Assembly (NCBI GenBank): GCA_018136815.1
Contig: CM030933.1
Location: 5,658,282-5,722,281, forward strand
Reading direction: 5' to 3'
DNA: 64,000 nt
Origin: Isochrysis galbana
Lineage: Eukaryota; Haptophyta; Isochrysidales; Isochrysidaceae
How positions within the stretch are numbered: the stretch's first letter is position 1; each line of letters begins with the position of its first letter. Below are positions 29,913 through 40,149 of the stretch, piece by piece. Below the pieces are notes generated by a model. The model made no database searches. It was not told the DNA's origin and saw nothing but the letters and a program-made list of their open reading frames with translations. The position numbers and the translations under genes are program-made.

Positions 29913-31172
29913 ATGGCGGACGAGGAGGAGGGAGCGCCGCAGGCCGGCGAGGAGGGGGCGCCGCAGACCGGCGAGGAGGGGGCGCCGCAGACCGGCGAGG
30001 AGGGGGCGCCGCAGACCGGCGAGGAGGGGGCGCCGCAGACCGGCGAGGAGGGGGCGCCGCAGACCGGCGAGGAGGGGGCGCCGCAGACCGGCGAGGAGGG
30101 GGCGCCGCAGGCTGGCGAGGAGGGGGCGCGACCGGCAGGCGAGGAGGGGGCACCGCCAGCAGACGAGGAGGGGGCGCCACCGGCCGGCGACCAGGCCGTG
30201 CCGCCAGCTGCCGAGGAAGTTGCCCCACCTGCAGCTGAGGAGAGCCCGCCGGCTGCCGCGGCGGAGGAGAGCCGTCCGCCGGCTGCCGAAGAGGCAGAAC
30301 ATGGCGGCCAGATATCCGTGTCGGAGTCAGCAGAGACGCCCGCGGTGTCCGTCCCACCTGGCAAGGAGGAGCCTCCATCCGAGGAGGCGGTCACCGATGC
30401 CGCCGCTTTCTTTGGTGAGGGCCTGCCAGATGATACTCCTGTTCCAACGCCAACAGCCAAGGAGGTAGCCAAGACAAGTAACGCGCCACAGACTGTACCG
30501 GTGGATGCGGTCAAGGAGAACGTGGCAGAGCCGCCACAGAAACCGACAGCTCCAGCAAAGGAGAAGAGCGGAGTGCCGCTCCCAAAGGCCGGCTTGAGAT
30601 TCCTCGGGGAGGGCGCCAAGATCAGCGTGTCAGCACAGCCCACGGCTCCGTACCAGCAGTATCTCGAGGCGTATGCTGTGTACGCGAAACATGAGGCAAA
30701 CGTGAAGGAAGGTCGCGCGGCAAGAGCGGAGGCCGAGGCGAAGAAAGCCGAGGCCACAGTTGCAACTGAGCACGTAGCCAAGCGGAAGCCGGGGCGAGAG
30801 ACTGAGGGGAAAGCAGGAGCCCCGCCTGTTGAAACGTCGTCGCCGAAGGTGTCGAAGGTGGTGGAGGTGTCGAAGGAGGCGGCTGCTTCGGCGGATGCGG
30901 TTGAAGGTGAAGGGCATTCGCATGCGGATGAACCAATGGACGCATCACATGCTGAGGCGAAGGACGTGTCGGAATCAATGAGGCACAGCCAGGAAGCACC
31001 GACACCCGAGGCGACACAACCCGAGCCGGAGGGTGAGGGTAACAGAGAGCCTGCGGCACCAGAGCTGGATCCCAAAGCGCCACCCGCCGACGCGGAAGCG
31101 GAAGCGCCATCCGCTAATGGGGCAGAAACCTCGCCGCCTGCGCCTCCGGAGTCCGAGTCCGAGGTGTCGTAG
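29913..31172 (+). CDS. Acidic low-complexity protein with EEGAPQTG octapeptide repeats
   Basis: This 419-residue intronless ORF starts at ATG 29913. Residues 5-92 are eleven 8-residue units (EEGAPQAG, six EEGAPQTG, then drifting to EEGARPAG, EEGAPPAD, EEGAPPAG), encoded by near-identical 24-bp repeats. An Ala/Glu/Pro-rich disordered stretch follows, then one less biased segment (about 225-290) with GLRFLGEGAKISVS and YQQYLEAYAVYAKHEANVKE and a helical Ala/Glu/Lys run, then another acidic tail. No known domain. It is probably intrinsically disordered and real, because codon reading stays open across non-repetitive sequence, but function is unknown. The repeats are also open in other frames. 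Confidence 0.6.
   Translation: MADEEEGAPQAGEEGAPQTGEEGAPQTGEEGAPQTGEEGAPQTGEEGAPQTGEEGAPQTGEEGAPQAGEEGARPAGEEGAPPADEEGAPPAGDQAVPPAAEEVAPPAAEESPPAAAAEESRPPAAEEAEHGGQISVSESAETPAVSVPPGKEEPPSEEAVTDAAAFFGEGLPDDTPVPTPTAKEVAKTSNAPQTVPVDAVKENVAEPPQKPTAPAKEKSGVPLPKAGLRFLGEGAKISVSAQPTAPYQQYLEAYAVYAKHEANVKEGRAARAEAEAKKAEATVATEHVAKRKPGRETEGKAGAPPVETSSPKVSKVVEVSKEAAASADAVEGEGHSHADEPMDASHAEAKDVSESMRHSQEAPTPEATQPEPEGEGNREPAAPELDPKAPPADAEAEAPSANGAETSPPAPPESESEVS
29925..30192 (+). repeat. 24-bp coding tandem repeat, about 11 units
   Basis: The unit gaggagggggcgccgcagac cggc repeats in register with the reading frame; six central copies are identical and outer copies diverge. This is the likely site of length polymorphism. 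Confidence 0.9.
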
Positions 31173-32590
31173 CGTCATAGCGCCTCCATCACACATCACA
31201 CATCGCACGTGTGCAGCGCTAGATGCAGATGAGTGTTTGATGGCTTTCCTTTGTCGAAAAAACAAAACATCTGAAGATTCAGGGCTCAGAGCTCACAGCT
31301 ACGTTGGGAAGGCATTCTGCTATCAGAAAAAAGCTGCATATTTATAGGGCGTGAGCGACCCGCTAGAGCTCAGCACACCCATCTTTATAGAAGACGACAA
31401 ATGTAGACTAAAAATGAGCACCAACACCAACCTCGGCGGCCTTGTGGCGAAAGCGCTCGGCCTTGGCCGAGAGTCTCGCTCGAGATCGAAGCGACCTCCC
31501 CTGCACAACCCCCCCGCGAAAGCATAAAATGTCACGAGCGTAGAGGAAAACCCACCAACACCGAGGCACGTAGGGGAAAACCCACCAACACCGAGCACCC
31601 GCACTACAACACAAAAGAGACGGTGACGGACCGAGCATGACCACTGGCTCGATATGCGATGATACGGAAGGGAAACGATCGGCGGGAGGCGCGGCTGAGA
31701 TGGGCGGGAGTGATGGAATGACGGGCTGGACCACCTCCTCAGCAGAGGAAGGCGGGAGGACGGGCTTGGGCGAGGGCGAGCGCGACGACGGAGGGGACAT
31801 GGCTGGGCGGATCGGGATAACGGGCCTGTTGTGGTTAGGGGGAGAGCCGCCCTTTAGGTTTCCCAAAGAGAGGCCCTCTCTCTTTACTTTCCCGCCTTCG
31901 CGTGTTTTGGTTTCTCCCTTCGGGTTGCATCCTCTCCGTCCGATCGGGATCCTCCGATCCCGATCTCCCTCTCTCTCCCCCGTGTGTTAGGATAGGGGTG
32001 ATCGCTCTCGATCCCCCTCCCTTGTTTTCTCATGTGTGCGCCCCCTTTCTTTCCTTGCGCGCGCCCCGTGTGTTTCCCGCGCTTTCTCTTGTCCCAGAGT
32101 TCCGAGAGTCTCCTTCTCCTTCCCCACCGTCCGCTACGGTCCCGCCGCCAACTTCTTCGGCTTCACCGGGGCTCAACCCCGTCGAGCTGCGTTATATTGA
32201 GCTCATGCAGGCCATGGCCGCACAGTTCTCACAGCAGCTCGCCGCAGTCACCAACGCGATTGAACGAGGCCGACTCCCTCCTGCTCCAGTCCAGGCAGCC
32301 AGCCCGCCTCCACCTCCATCCGAAGATGGCGGCGAAATTGTTTTGCCTCCGCCACCGCCGCTCCCTCGCTCCTCATCGAAATCTAACAAGACTCGTAAGG
32401 ACAAGAAGAAGAACCGCCGCCGCCGCCGCGACAGCTCCCCTACCTCTTCGTCCTCCTCGTCCTCGTCTCCGGTCTCCAGCCAGCGTTCGTCTAACTCCTC
32501 GTCGACCAGCGATTCGGATTCCGATGGATCATCCGAGTCTATGTGGAAATCAAAGCCGCAGCTTGGATTGTAACGAGATGAGCGAGATGT
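31173..32590. other. Upstream part of a retroelement-like region
   Basis: After the repeat-protein 3' UTR comes CT-rich sequence. A plus-strand ORF ending at 32573 (open from about 31902) has a Pro-rich middle, a short helix (NPVELRYIELMQAMAAQFSQ) and a Lys/Arg then poly-Ser tail; it could be an accessory ORF of the Gag-like element downstream, but no ATG or domain supports it firmly. Confidence 0.4.
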
Positions 32591-32694
32591 AACGAGATGG
32601 CCTGATGGCCCGACGACGAGATGAACGAGATGGCCTTGATGGCCCGACGAGATGAACGAGATGGCCCTGGGGCCCGACGAGATGAACGAGATTT
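32591..32694 (+). repeat. Tandem repeat of ~32-35 bp
   Basis: The word cgagatgaacgagatggcc with a following tgatggcccga recurs about three and a half times with small changes. Confidence 0.8.
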
Positions 32695-32843
32695 TCGGGT
32701 AACGGAACTGGACGAGGAGTTTCCCCACTAAGCTTGGTCGTAATGCGGTGAAACCGATTTGCAGACAAGCGGGAAACCGGGGCGGAAGGAACTGGCAAGG
32801 AAGTCGGCAGGAAGGCAGAGGAAATGTCTTGGCAAGGCGACGG

Positions 32844-33175
32844 AGGCAGGATTTTAACGGTAGACGGAGTGCAGAATTTTAACGGTAGGAAGGCAGGATA
32901 TTTTAACAGTAGGAAGAGGCAGGATTTTTACCGTAGAAGAAGAGCGTGGAATTTTAATGGTAGAAGAAGAGTGCGGAATTTAACTGTAGAAGAAGAGCGG
33001 AGAGGAGAAGAGGCAGGATTTTAACGGTAGACGGAGTGCAGAATTTTAACGGTAGGAAGGCAGGATTTTAACAGTAGGAAGAGGCAGGATTTTTACCGTA
33101 GAAGAAGAGCGTGGAATTTTAATGGTAGAAGAAGAGTGCGGAATTTAACTGTAGAAGAAGAGCGGAGAGGAGAAG
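32844..33175 (+). repeat. 167-bp tandem duplication built of smaller units
   Basis: Bases 32844-33010 and 33011-33175 are the same sequence apart from a 2-base deletion. Each copy contains five or six ~30-bp subunits with the consensus (g)gaattttaa(c/t)ggtag followed by aaga or gga. It lies just 5' of the tRNA-like sequence and the Gag-like ORF. Confidence 0.9.
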
Positions 33176-33204
33176 GAGCGGGGCTCGAACTGCAGAGCGC
33201 TCCG

Positions 33205-33275
33205 TCCGGACTCGAACTCGCGACCCAGAGCAAAAGGTTGGTGGAGGCGGTGGGTTGAACCACTATGCCACGCGA
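33205..33275 (-). other. tRNA-like sequence (possible SINE head or degenerate tRNA)
   Basis: The minus strand shows an A-box-like tggcatagtgg (33270-33260) and a B-box-like gagttcgagtcc (33219-33208) about 42 nt apart, the spacing of a pol III internal promoter. The T-arm and acceptor stems do not pair well, so it is probably not a functional tRNA. It could be a tRNA-derived SINE piece or a retroelement primer-binding relic. Confidence 0.5.
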
Positions 33276-33428
33276 GAGTTTACGTAGCCATAGGGCCGAT
33301 GGGAAGGGCTGAGAACCGCCCTATATACTCTGGGTTTTTTTCTCTTCTTTTTCACTCTTCTTCTTCTTTCTTCCTCTGTTCTTTTTTACTGTTTACTGTT
33401 ATTTCTTTTTGCCTCTGAGACATCGCGA

Positions 33429-35312
33429 ATGCGACAGTCTACGGACTCGCGCCGCAAGCCTCGCCGCGCCAAGGGTGGCCACTATGCCGCCGCCGCCAAA
33501 GGCTATAATACTCGGGAGGGACGGCCGTCTATGATGGCCCCCGAAGGTTTACACTCTAACTCTCGTCGATCTCTCCGCCCCCACGCCTCTAAGTCTAAGT
33601 CTGGCCATAAGGGTACCCGGGAGAGTCGACGTCACGCTAAGCGCCACGCCACTCCTCCCGCGGACCCAGCCCTGTCTGATGAGCCGGACATTCTTGAACA
33701 ATGGCTACGACACTATGGGCGCCACGGCAAGGCCTACTCCGACTCCGCTAATGCCCCACTCGAATACCAGGTGATGGCGGCCCGTGAGGTCCCCTCTGGT
33801 GAGTCCTGGCATGCCCGCATCATCTATACGACTCGCACTCTTACGAAATGGGTGCGCGCTCGTACGTTCGTCCGCACTAAGGGCGGCACTCGCGATGCTA
33901 AGTCTAGCCTCGAGAGCCTGCAGTCGCTACGCTTCCCCGCCGACCTTCGCTCTACCGATCCGAACAAGGCTGCTGCTTCCTGGGACGGATTTCGAATGCA
34001 ACTGATCCGCGCACTCGAGGGCTCACTCACCTCGGGCGTGGACTGGCAGGACGCTCTCAATGGCCTCCTCCTCGCCGCTCGCGATCCAAAGAAGGGCCAT
34101 CCTCGCATCATGGCCTATGTTCTCGATGCGGTTAAGGACTCGGTTCTCTGCGCTAACCCGTGCTTGCATGCCGACGTGCTGATCGCAAAGTGCGACCAAT
34201 CATTCGCCGCCGGGGCAAAAGGTTTCGCCAAAGAGACTGCGTCCGCGGAATGGGACCGTTGCACCACGCGCTCGGAGGGCGAGGACTTAGTGACTCTGGC
34301 CACTCGCGTGACCGACGCCTTCGTTCGCAAAATGAATGACCCGACGGTGACGGCAGCTAACGTCTTCAAGTTCCCTGCCTTCACGCACGAAATCAACGAG
34401 AGATTCGACGCCTGCGTCAAAGCCGACGAAAGCGACCGCGCACGGGGAGCGGAGAACTCGTTCGAGTTCCTCAAAGCGTGGAAGCGAGGCATAGAGGCGG
34501 TTGCCGCCGGAGACGCGCCGCATCACTCGCTGTCTTGCATCTCGATCGCGCGCATGGTGCTGGCTCCAGCGGAGCAGGCACGTGCTGAGGCTTCGCGGAG
34601 CAGCAAGCAGGCGGACGGTCCGCTCACAATCGCCCACATCGACGACGTCGTCCGGATGGTTAAGGACCGCCTGGGTTCCTCGAAGCCAGCTCCGGACAAA
34701 AGCGACAAACCCTCGGCCGCTACCTCAGGAAGCGGCCGCGGCTCCGATACTCGAAATAATCGCAATGGAGATCGGTCCCACCAGGGACGCACCGACCACA
34801 CCAGGGAGCCGCCTCCCAAGTTGGAGGGTGGACTCCCACCTCTCGACACACCGCCATCGCAAAAGAGCCGCCGCTGCGCGCCGCCTTCGGACAACCTCAG
34901 CCATCCCGAGGGCGCCAAATGGGATTTGGAATCTTGGCGTAATGCTAAGGTAGATTTCGACCCGATGTCACGCTACTGTGGGCACGCTGACCTGGCTGCT
35001 TCATTCGCCAGGGCCCGTCCGACCGACGCGTCTATGAAGGTGCCCCGCACGCAGCGCCCTACGTCTGAGGGCGGTGTATGGACCACAGCCACCGGCTGTG
35101 CCTATTGTGCCTTCCGCCCCGCTCCTCCCGATCACGATACGGCCCGTCCCGACCACCCCGACAATTGGCGATATGGGACAGGCGATGGCGCCCATTCGCC
35201 GTACTACTGCCAGCCGTTCATCCGCTTCCTTTGCGAGGGCGAGCCGGAGATCCCCGACGCCCACCGCGCCTACCTTCGTCGTCTCGTCGTCCTCGGCCGC
35301 AACCGCCGTTAG
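33429..35312 (+). CDS. Gag-like retroelement protein with C-terminal Cys-rich motif
   Basis: Starts at ATG 33429; 627 residues. A basic Arg/Lys/Ser N-terminus (1-80) precedes a helical capsid-like middle (about 150-400, for example EWDRCTTRSEGEDLVTLATR and RVTDAFVRKMND), a low-complexity linker (430-490), and a Cys/His-bearing end with GCAYC, YGTGDGAHSPYYC and a final FLCEGEPEIPDAHRAYL. This size and order (basic head, helical core, Zn-type tail) suits a retrotransposon Gag, and tandem repeats plus a tRNA-like sequence lie upstream. No protease, RT or integrase follows in the next 2 kb, so the element is incomplete. A host gene with similar composition is the alternative. Confidence 0.5.
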   Translation: MRQSTDSRRKPRRAKGGHYAAAAKGYNTREGRPSMMAPEGLHSNSRRSLRPHASKSKSGHKGTRESRRHAKRHATPPADPALSDEPDILEQWLRHYGRHGKAYSDSANAPLEYQVMAAREVPSGESWHARIIYTTRTLTKWVRARTFVRTKGGTRDAKSSLESLQSLRFPADLRSTDPNKAAASWDGFRMQLIRALEGSLTSGVDWQDALNGLLLAARDPKKGHPRIMAYVLDAVKDSVLCANPCLHADVLIAKCDQSFAAGAKGFAKETASAEWDRCTTRSEGEDLVTLATRVTDAFVRKMNDPTVTAANVFKFPAFTHEINERFDACVKADESDRARGAENSFEFLKAWKRGIEAVAAGDAPHHSLSCISIARMVLAPAEQARAEASRSSKQADGPLTIAHIDDVVRMVKDRLGSSKPAPDKSDKPSAATSGSGRGSDTRNNRNGDRSHQGRTDHTREPPPKLEGGLPPLDTPPSQKSRRCAPPSDNLSHPEGAKWDLESWRNAKVDFDPMSRYCGHADLAASFARARPTDASMKVPRTQRPTSEGGVWTTATGCAYCAFRPAPPDHDTARPDHPDNWRYGTGDGAHSPYYCQPFIRFLCEGEPEIPDAHRAYLRRLVVLGRNRR

Positions 35313-37374
35313 GGAATAGGCGAGGCCGCCGCCATATGCTTCGTTGACTTCTCAATTCCTCGGCGGCCTGGACCGCCACCCCTTTCGCTTCTCGATACTT
35401 CTGTCACTCCCGTTCGCGTTTCATTTCGTACCTCTAACGTTTCGCCTCTCCGATCTACGAGCTCGCCGTCCCTCGGACGGCTGAGCAAAGCCTTCTTGTT
35501 GTCGTTCCAACCTGGGGATACTACCCTAGGTTGCGATCCCGTCGTTCCCGAAGTTCGCGTTTTCGTTTCAGTCGTTCAATCGATCCGGAGTCACCCTCAT
35601 CTGCTCATATGTGGTGGGGACGACTCGACTCCGGGAGTCCCGTTCTCTCTCGCCGTTCGTTCGCTACCTCCTTCGTCGCTCTCGTCGTTCTCGAATCATT
35701 CGTTCAATGCTCTCGATTTCGAGCGCTCAACGCTAATTCTTGCCTTGAGCTCCGTCGCTGCCGATCCGTCTACTGTCGCCAGTCAAATCCTGGATGGACT
35801 GGCCAATTCGTTCCCTCGAGACTCGCCTTTAAGCTGCCTTGGCCGTGCTAGCGAGGTTAGCCCCTCCGGATGGACGGTGGCCTACACCCTCGCTGTTCGC
35901 CGTTGGCTCGCGCCGCCTACGATGGTTGCACCAACCCGATTGGGTTGGCGACCGCTACCGACTAGCTTGTTTGATGAATCTTCCTTAGCTGACGAAGGGG
36001 TGTTCGCCAACATACCCTCCGTCGTGCAACGCGCATTCCGCCGATTGCAAGTGTCAGTGTGTGTGTGACTGACGCACTGACGCCGAGCTGACGAGCGCGT
36101 GGGGTGTGTAGGTAGTAGGTAGGGGTGTGTGGGGTGTGGGGGTAGAGATCGGATATCGTGGGCTGTTGAAATGAGAAAGAGAGAAGGGAGAAGGGAAACA
36201 AGAACGTTGGCGCGGGCTGTGCTCAGCCTCAGCAACACAGCGAAATAATGATAGCGACACCCCGGTGCGCACTAGCACCACGCCGATCGCGATTGTAATT
36301 GATTGTCGTAATAATCAATTATCATTTAGCATTAGTGCTCAATGCATTGATTTTGGGCATTAATTAGCATTAGACGCCAGCTGGCACGGACACCTCCGCC
36401 GGGCGCCGCCGCGCCTCCGGCGGGTGCACCTCCGCCTCCGGCGCCCGGGCGCGCCTCCGGCGGTTTGAATTAAGAATTCAGTGTATTCACAGGGGCCATT
36501 TTGAATACTACTACAACTTTTAGGGGGGCTGACCGAGGCGAGCAAGAGGGTGTGATAGTAATAAAGTAGGTGAGAAGAATTTGAGAGGAGGCAGAGAGAG
36601 CTCCTTCAAGGAGGATGGCACCACAAACGATGGGGTGGAGAGAGGTGAGAGAGTAAAAGTACAATACCATAGCAAGAGGAACAGAGATCGAGATCATCGG
36701 CAGAGAAATTGAAGAAGGTACCTCCTTGAGGGGCGCAGATTTTCTTCTACTTCACTCATTCACACAAAAAGAGGGAAGGGACACGCTGCCAGAGGAGTCG
36801 CAAAGCAAGGAGAGAGAGTGTGTGTGTAGAGAGAGAGGGAGAGAGAGGATATATGTGTGTGTGGTAGGAGCCGAGACTCGGAAGAGAGAGGGTGCTGAGT
36901 GTTATTGGAACTCCGAGGAGAGGCCTCTACTTCTCTCTTCTACTCTCTCTGTCTCTCTCTCTCTCCCCCCCTCTCCTCTCTCTCTCTCTCTCTCTCCCCC
37001 CTCCCTCTCCTCTCTTCTCGCCTGTTCCCCCTCTGTTTCGTCTCCACTCCCTTTTCTCTTCTCTCTCGGTCCTTCCTCGGCCATTGTAAATCAAGTACTC
37101 TCCTAGTGCTGCTGCTCTGTGAGGAACCCAGCATCCTTCTCCTTCTTCCAGCTGCTGGTCGGCTTCCCCGTCATCGCCCCCATCTTCTCTCTCCTCTCTC
37201 CTCTTCCTTCTCTTTCTCTCTCGCCGCCCCCCTCCCCCCTCCTCTCTCCTTGCCCTCTCCTCCCCTTCTTCCCCCCGCCCGTCTCCTCTCCCGCCCGGCG
37301 CCCCCCTCGCCTCCCCCCCCCCCAGGACCCCCTCTCTTCCCCCCTCCCGCCGCGCACTCCACCCCTCTCTAACG
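35313..37374. other. Intergenic, microsatellite-rich
   Basis: The plus frame stays open at 35496-36068 without an ATG and with no recognisable domain; it may be decayed retroelement sequence. At 36400-36470 there is a cgcctccggcg-type GC repeat. A long CT-rich tract (36930-37370) leads into the KCS start and is probably its promoter/5' UTR. No further gene seen. Confidence 0.5.
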
Positions 37375-39210
37375 ATGAGCCCGCCGAGCGCGACGCCTCA
37401 GAGCCTCGCCCCCTTATCTGCCGAAGAGCTAGAGAGCGCCTCGCAGTGGGCGCGAGTCACCCATGAGTGGGTCACGCGCCGCGTTGACCTTGTGCGCGGC
37501 TTCGTCGCAAGGGATTTCACCGAGTACTTGCTGCGCGCATCACTCCTCTTGCTGTCTGCATATGCCGTCTACCTTGCATGGTGCGAGTCATGCAAGGCAG
37601 AGTATTCGCAGTACATCGCAGGGCTGACGGAAGCCATCGTCGACTTCATGACACTCTCACGAGGCTCGCTCTCGGCGGCAACGCTCGCAATTTCCCTGAG
37701 CGTGTGGATTTTGACAGTGCGGTACATGCGAAGCCCCGTGCCCATATACCTCGTCGACTTCAAGACGTACCGTCATAAGGGTGTCGCTGGTGGCGATCCA
37801 TCGGCCGAGGCGGGCGAACCCGTCACATACAGCCGCTTCCTCGAAGAGTCGCGCCTTGCACGCAACCCGTTGGACGAGCCATGCTTTACGGAGCGTTCCA
37901 TCGAGTTCCAGGAAAAGATCATGAAGACGTCGGGCATTTCGGAGGACTCCATTTTCCCTCCCGCCATCTTCCCGCCCAAGTGCGGCCAGTATGGCAAGGA
38001 TGCCGAGCGGCTGGCGCTCAACATGAGTGGCGCACGCGAGGAGGCAGAGGCGATGATGTGCCGCGCGGTCGAGCAGGTGCTCGAGGCGACGGGTACACCG
38101 CCCGAGGACATCGGCATTGTTATTGTGAATTGCTCTCTCTTTTGTCCCACGCCCTCACTTTCCGCAATGCTGGTGAACCGCTTCCGCATGCGCTCTGACG
38201 TGCTCTCCTTCAACCTCGGCGGTATGGGCTGTTCGGCTTCCGTCATCTCAATCGACCTGGCGCGCAGGCTGCTCCGCTCGCACGAGCAGCGCAACACGCT
38301 CGCTCTCGTCGTCTCCACTGAGAACATCACCCAGAATTGGTACCGCGGCAACGACCGCTCGATGCTCCTTTCCAACTGCCTCTTCCGCTGCGGCGCGGCG
38401 GCAATGCTGCTCTCGAACCGAGGCCGCGACGCGTCGCGTGCGCGCTTCAAGCTGTGCCATACGGTGCGCACTCACATGGGAAAGGACGACTCGTGCTATA
38501 AGTCGGTCTACCAGGAAGAAGACGCCGACGGCATCCGCGGCGTCCGCCTCTCGAAGCAGATTATGCAAATCGCGGGGGACGCCCTCAAGCGCAACATCAC
38601 CAACCTCGGCCCGCTTGTGCTGCCCGTCAGCGAGCAGATCAAGTTCTTCCTCAACGTGGCGGCACGCGGCGCGGCACGCGGCAAGGCGGGGGGTGCGGTG
38701 AAGGCCGTTGTGCGTCGAGCTGTGCGGCTTCCCGTCATCCGCTCTCTGGTTGGCTACCGCCCCAACCCGGCGGACCAGCCTGTCGCCTCGCCCACCAAGA
38801 ACGCTGGCGGTGTAACGTCGCCGAAGCCGGCCAAGTTCGATGACTCCTTCATGCGGGCACTGCCGCCCTACGTGCCCGACTTCACCAAAGCTTTCGAGTG
38901 GATATGCGTGCACACGGGTGGCCGCGCCGTCATTGACGCTATGGAGCAGAACCTTGCACTGCCGTCCCACTACCTCGAGCCGTCGCGCCTCTCTCTCTAC
39001 CGCTATGGCAACGTGTCGTCTGCCTCAATTTGGTATGAGCTCGAGCTTATCGCTGAGAATGGTAATCAGTGCGGAGCCCACCGCCCAGATGGCAACCTGC
39101 CCGACAAAGTGCGCAAGCTTAAGCGGGGCGACCGCGTGTGGCAGATCGCCTTCGGCTCCGGATTCAAGTGCAATTCGGCCGTCTGGCAGTGTATGCGCGG
39201 CTCGCCGTGA
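37375..39210 (+). CDS. 3-ketoacyl-CoA synthase (FAE1/KCS type)
   Basis: Intronless, 611 residues from ATG 37375. This ER enzyme condenses malonyl-CoA with long acyl-CoA, the first step of fatty-acid elongation. Two N-terminal membrane segments (about 48-66 and 98-116) precede the FAE1/CUT1-type domain. The catalytic triad is intact: Cys286 in GGMGCSAS, His513 in HTGGRAV, and Asn546 in YGNVSSAS, with the His-Asn spacing of 33 typical of plant KCS. ENITQNWYRGNDRSMLLSN is also conserved. Compared with Arabidopsis FAE1 (506 residues) it has a longer N-terminus and an insertion at about 430-490 rich in Ala, Gly and Pro. Very-long-chain product length cannot be predicted. The CT-rich leader is odd but not coding. 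Confidence 0.95.
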   Translation: MSPPSATPQSLAPLSAEELESASQWARVTHEWVTRRVDLVRGFVARDFTEYLLRASLLLLSAYAVYLAWCESCKAEYSQYIAGLTEAIVDFMTLSRGSLSAATLAISLSVWILTVRYMRSPVPIYLVDFKTYRHKGVAGGDPSAEAGEPVTYSRFLEESRLARNPLDEPCFTERSIEFQEKIMKTSGISEDSIFPPAIFPPKCGQYGKDAERLALNMSGAREEAEAMMCRAVEQVLEATGTPPEDIGIVIVNCSLFCPTPSLSAMLVNRFRMRSDVLSFNLGGMGCSASVISIDLARRLLRSHEQRNTLALVVSTENITQNWYRGNDRSMLLSNCLFRCGAAAMLLSNRGRDASRARFKLCHTVRTHMGKDDSCYKSVYQEEDADGIRGVRLSKQIMQIAGDALKRNITNLGPLVLPVSEQIKFFLNVAARGAARGKAGGAVKAVVRRAVRLPVIRSLVGYRPNPADQPVASPTKNAGGVTSPKPAKFDDSFMRALPPYVPDFTKAFEWICVHTGGRAVIDAMEQNLALPSHYLEPSRLSLYRYGNVSSASIWYELELIAENGNQCGAHRPDGNLPDKVRKLKRGDRVWQIAFGSGFKCNSAVWQCMRGSP

Positions 39211-40149
39211 GGCGGAGGGGGCACAGTCTCGCTACGATGGCTGGGCTTGGGACCATGCTCCGTGTCTGGACTCGCCAGTTATCCGACGGTGATTCAGCCG
39301 ACGAGATCCAGTCAGAGCTATCGCTGAGGTGACGTGAGAGCAACTCAACTTCCTCACCGGGGGACGCTCTACGTGGTCGGGAGTATGCCACAGTGGACAG
39401 CCCGAGAACAGCACTAGCCTGTGTCAAGTCCAATACGGAGATTGCAATGCGGCGATGCCCCATGTTGTGTGAGAGTCTTTGTCTCAGTCCTCAATCGCAA
39501 GACGTGGTGGAAATTAAATCTTTCATATTCTGAGGTTCCATGAGATGATGCAAGAATGGTTGATCTTTGCACTTTGCGTACATTTACATTTAGTACGGGG
39601 AAATTCCTACCACTAATATCCTCGTCTCGCACGCCGCCCTTGAGGGTTTGAGTCGTAGCCCCGCCCGTTCCCTCACTCACTCACTCATCCTGCCTTGTGG
39701 CCACTGCCCTTGTGCTCTGCGTAGGGGCCCATGATGTGGGGCTGGTAGCGCGGCGGTAGGGGCGAGCGGCGTGCGGCGTGTTCCAGTCCTTGTTGCTTGT
39801 TGCTTGTTGCTTGTTGCGCTTGTTGGTTGGCAAACGCATGATATGTGTCCGCCTAGCCCTAGCCGCCTGCTTGTCGAGTCGAGCGTTGCCGGAGGGCTCC
39901 GGGCCACTTCGTCGCGAGCGGCACCGACAGGGGAGGAGGGGAGCGGCGCGCTCCATGACCCTATCAGTTTAATGATAGTTTTACCACGGCCACGGCGTTG
40001 TAGGGGCCCGGCGCAGACTTCGACAAGATGCCAGCGCGCGGCGGGCGCGATTGGTTGGCGGCGCGGTCCCGGCGGCACTTCGGCATTTGGTGCTTTGGCT
40101 GGCCAGCACACCGGGCTAAGGGCACTCGCGGCGCATTGAACCACTACTT
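39211..40149. other. Intergenic, no gene seen
   Basis: KCS 3' UTR and spacer. A short ttgcttgttgcttg run lies at 39792-39820. At 39950-40150 the words gcgcgctccat, atgatagtttta and gaaccactactta recur at 40795-40850, indicating a small dispersed repeat next to the LINE tail. Confidence 0.5.

Noticed and set aside
29925..30192. CRISPR-like array
   Set aside because: The repeats are contiguous 24-bp coding units without spacers in a eukaryotic context.
31902..32573. Pro/Ser-rich ORF called as a gene
   Set aside because: No ATG near a sensible start, poly-Ser/Arg composition and no domain; kept only as part of the retroelement-like region.
33205..33275. Functional tRNA gene
   Set aside because: A- and B-box words are present, but T-arm and acceptor stems do not pair.
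35496..36068. 190-codon open frame as a second retroelement protein
   Set aside because: It opens with TTG, has no recognisable motif and is not followed by RT or integrase.
36930..37370. Ser/Leu-rich ORFs in the CT tract
   Set aside because: Produced by a pyrimidine microsatellite upstream of the KCS start.
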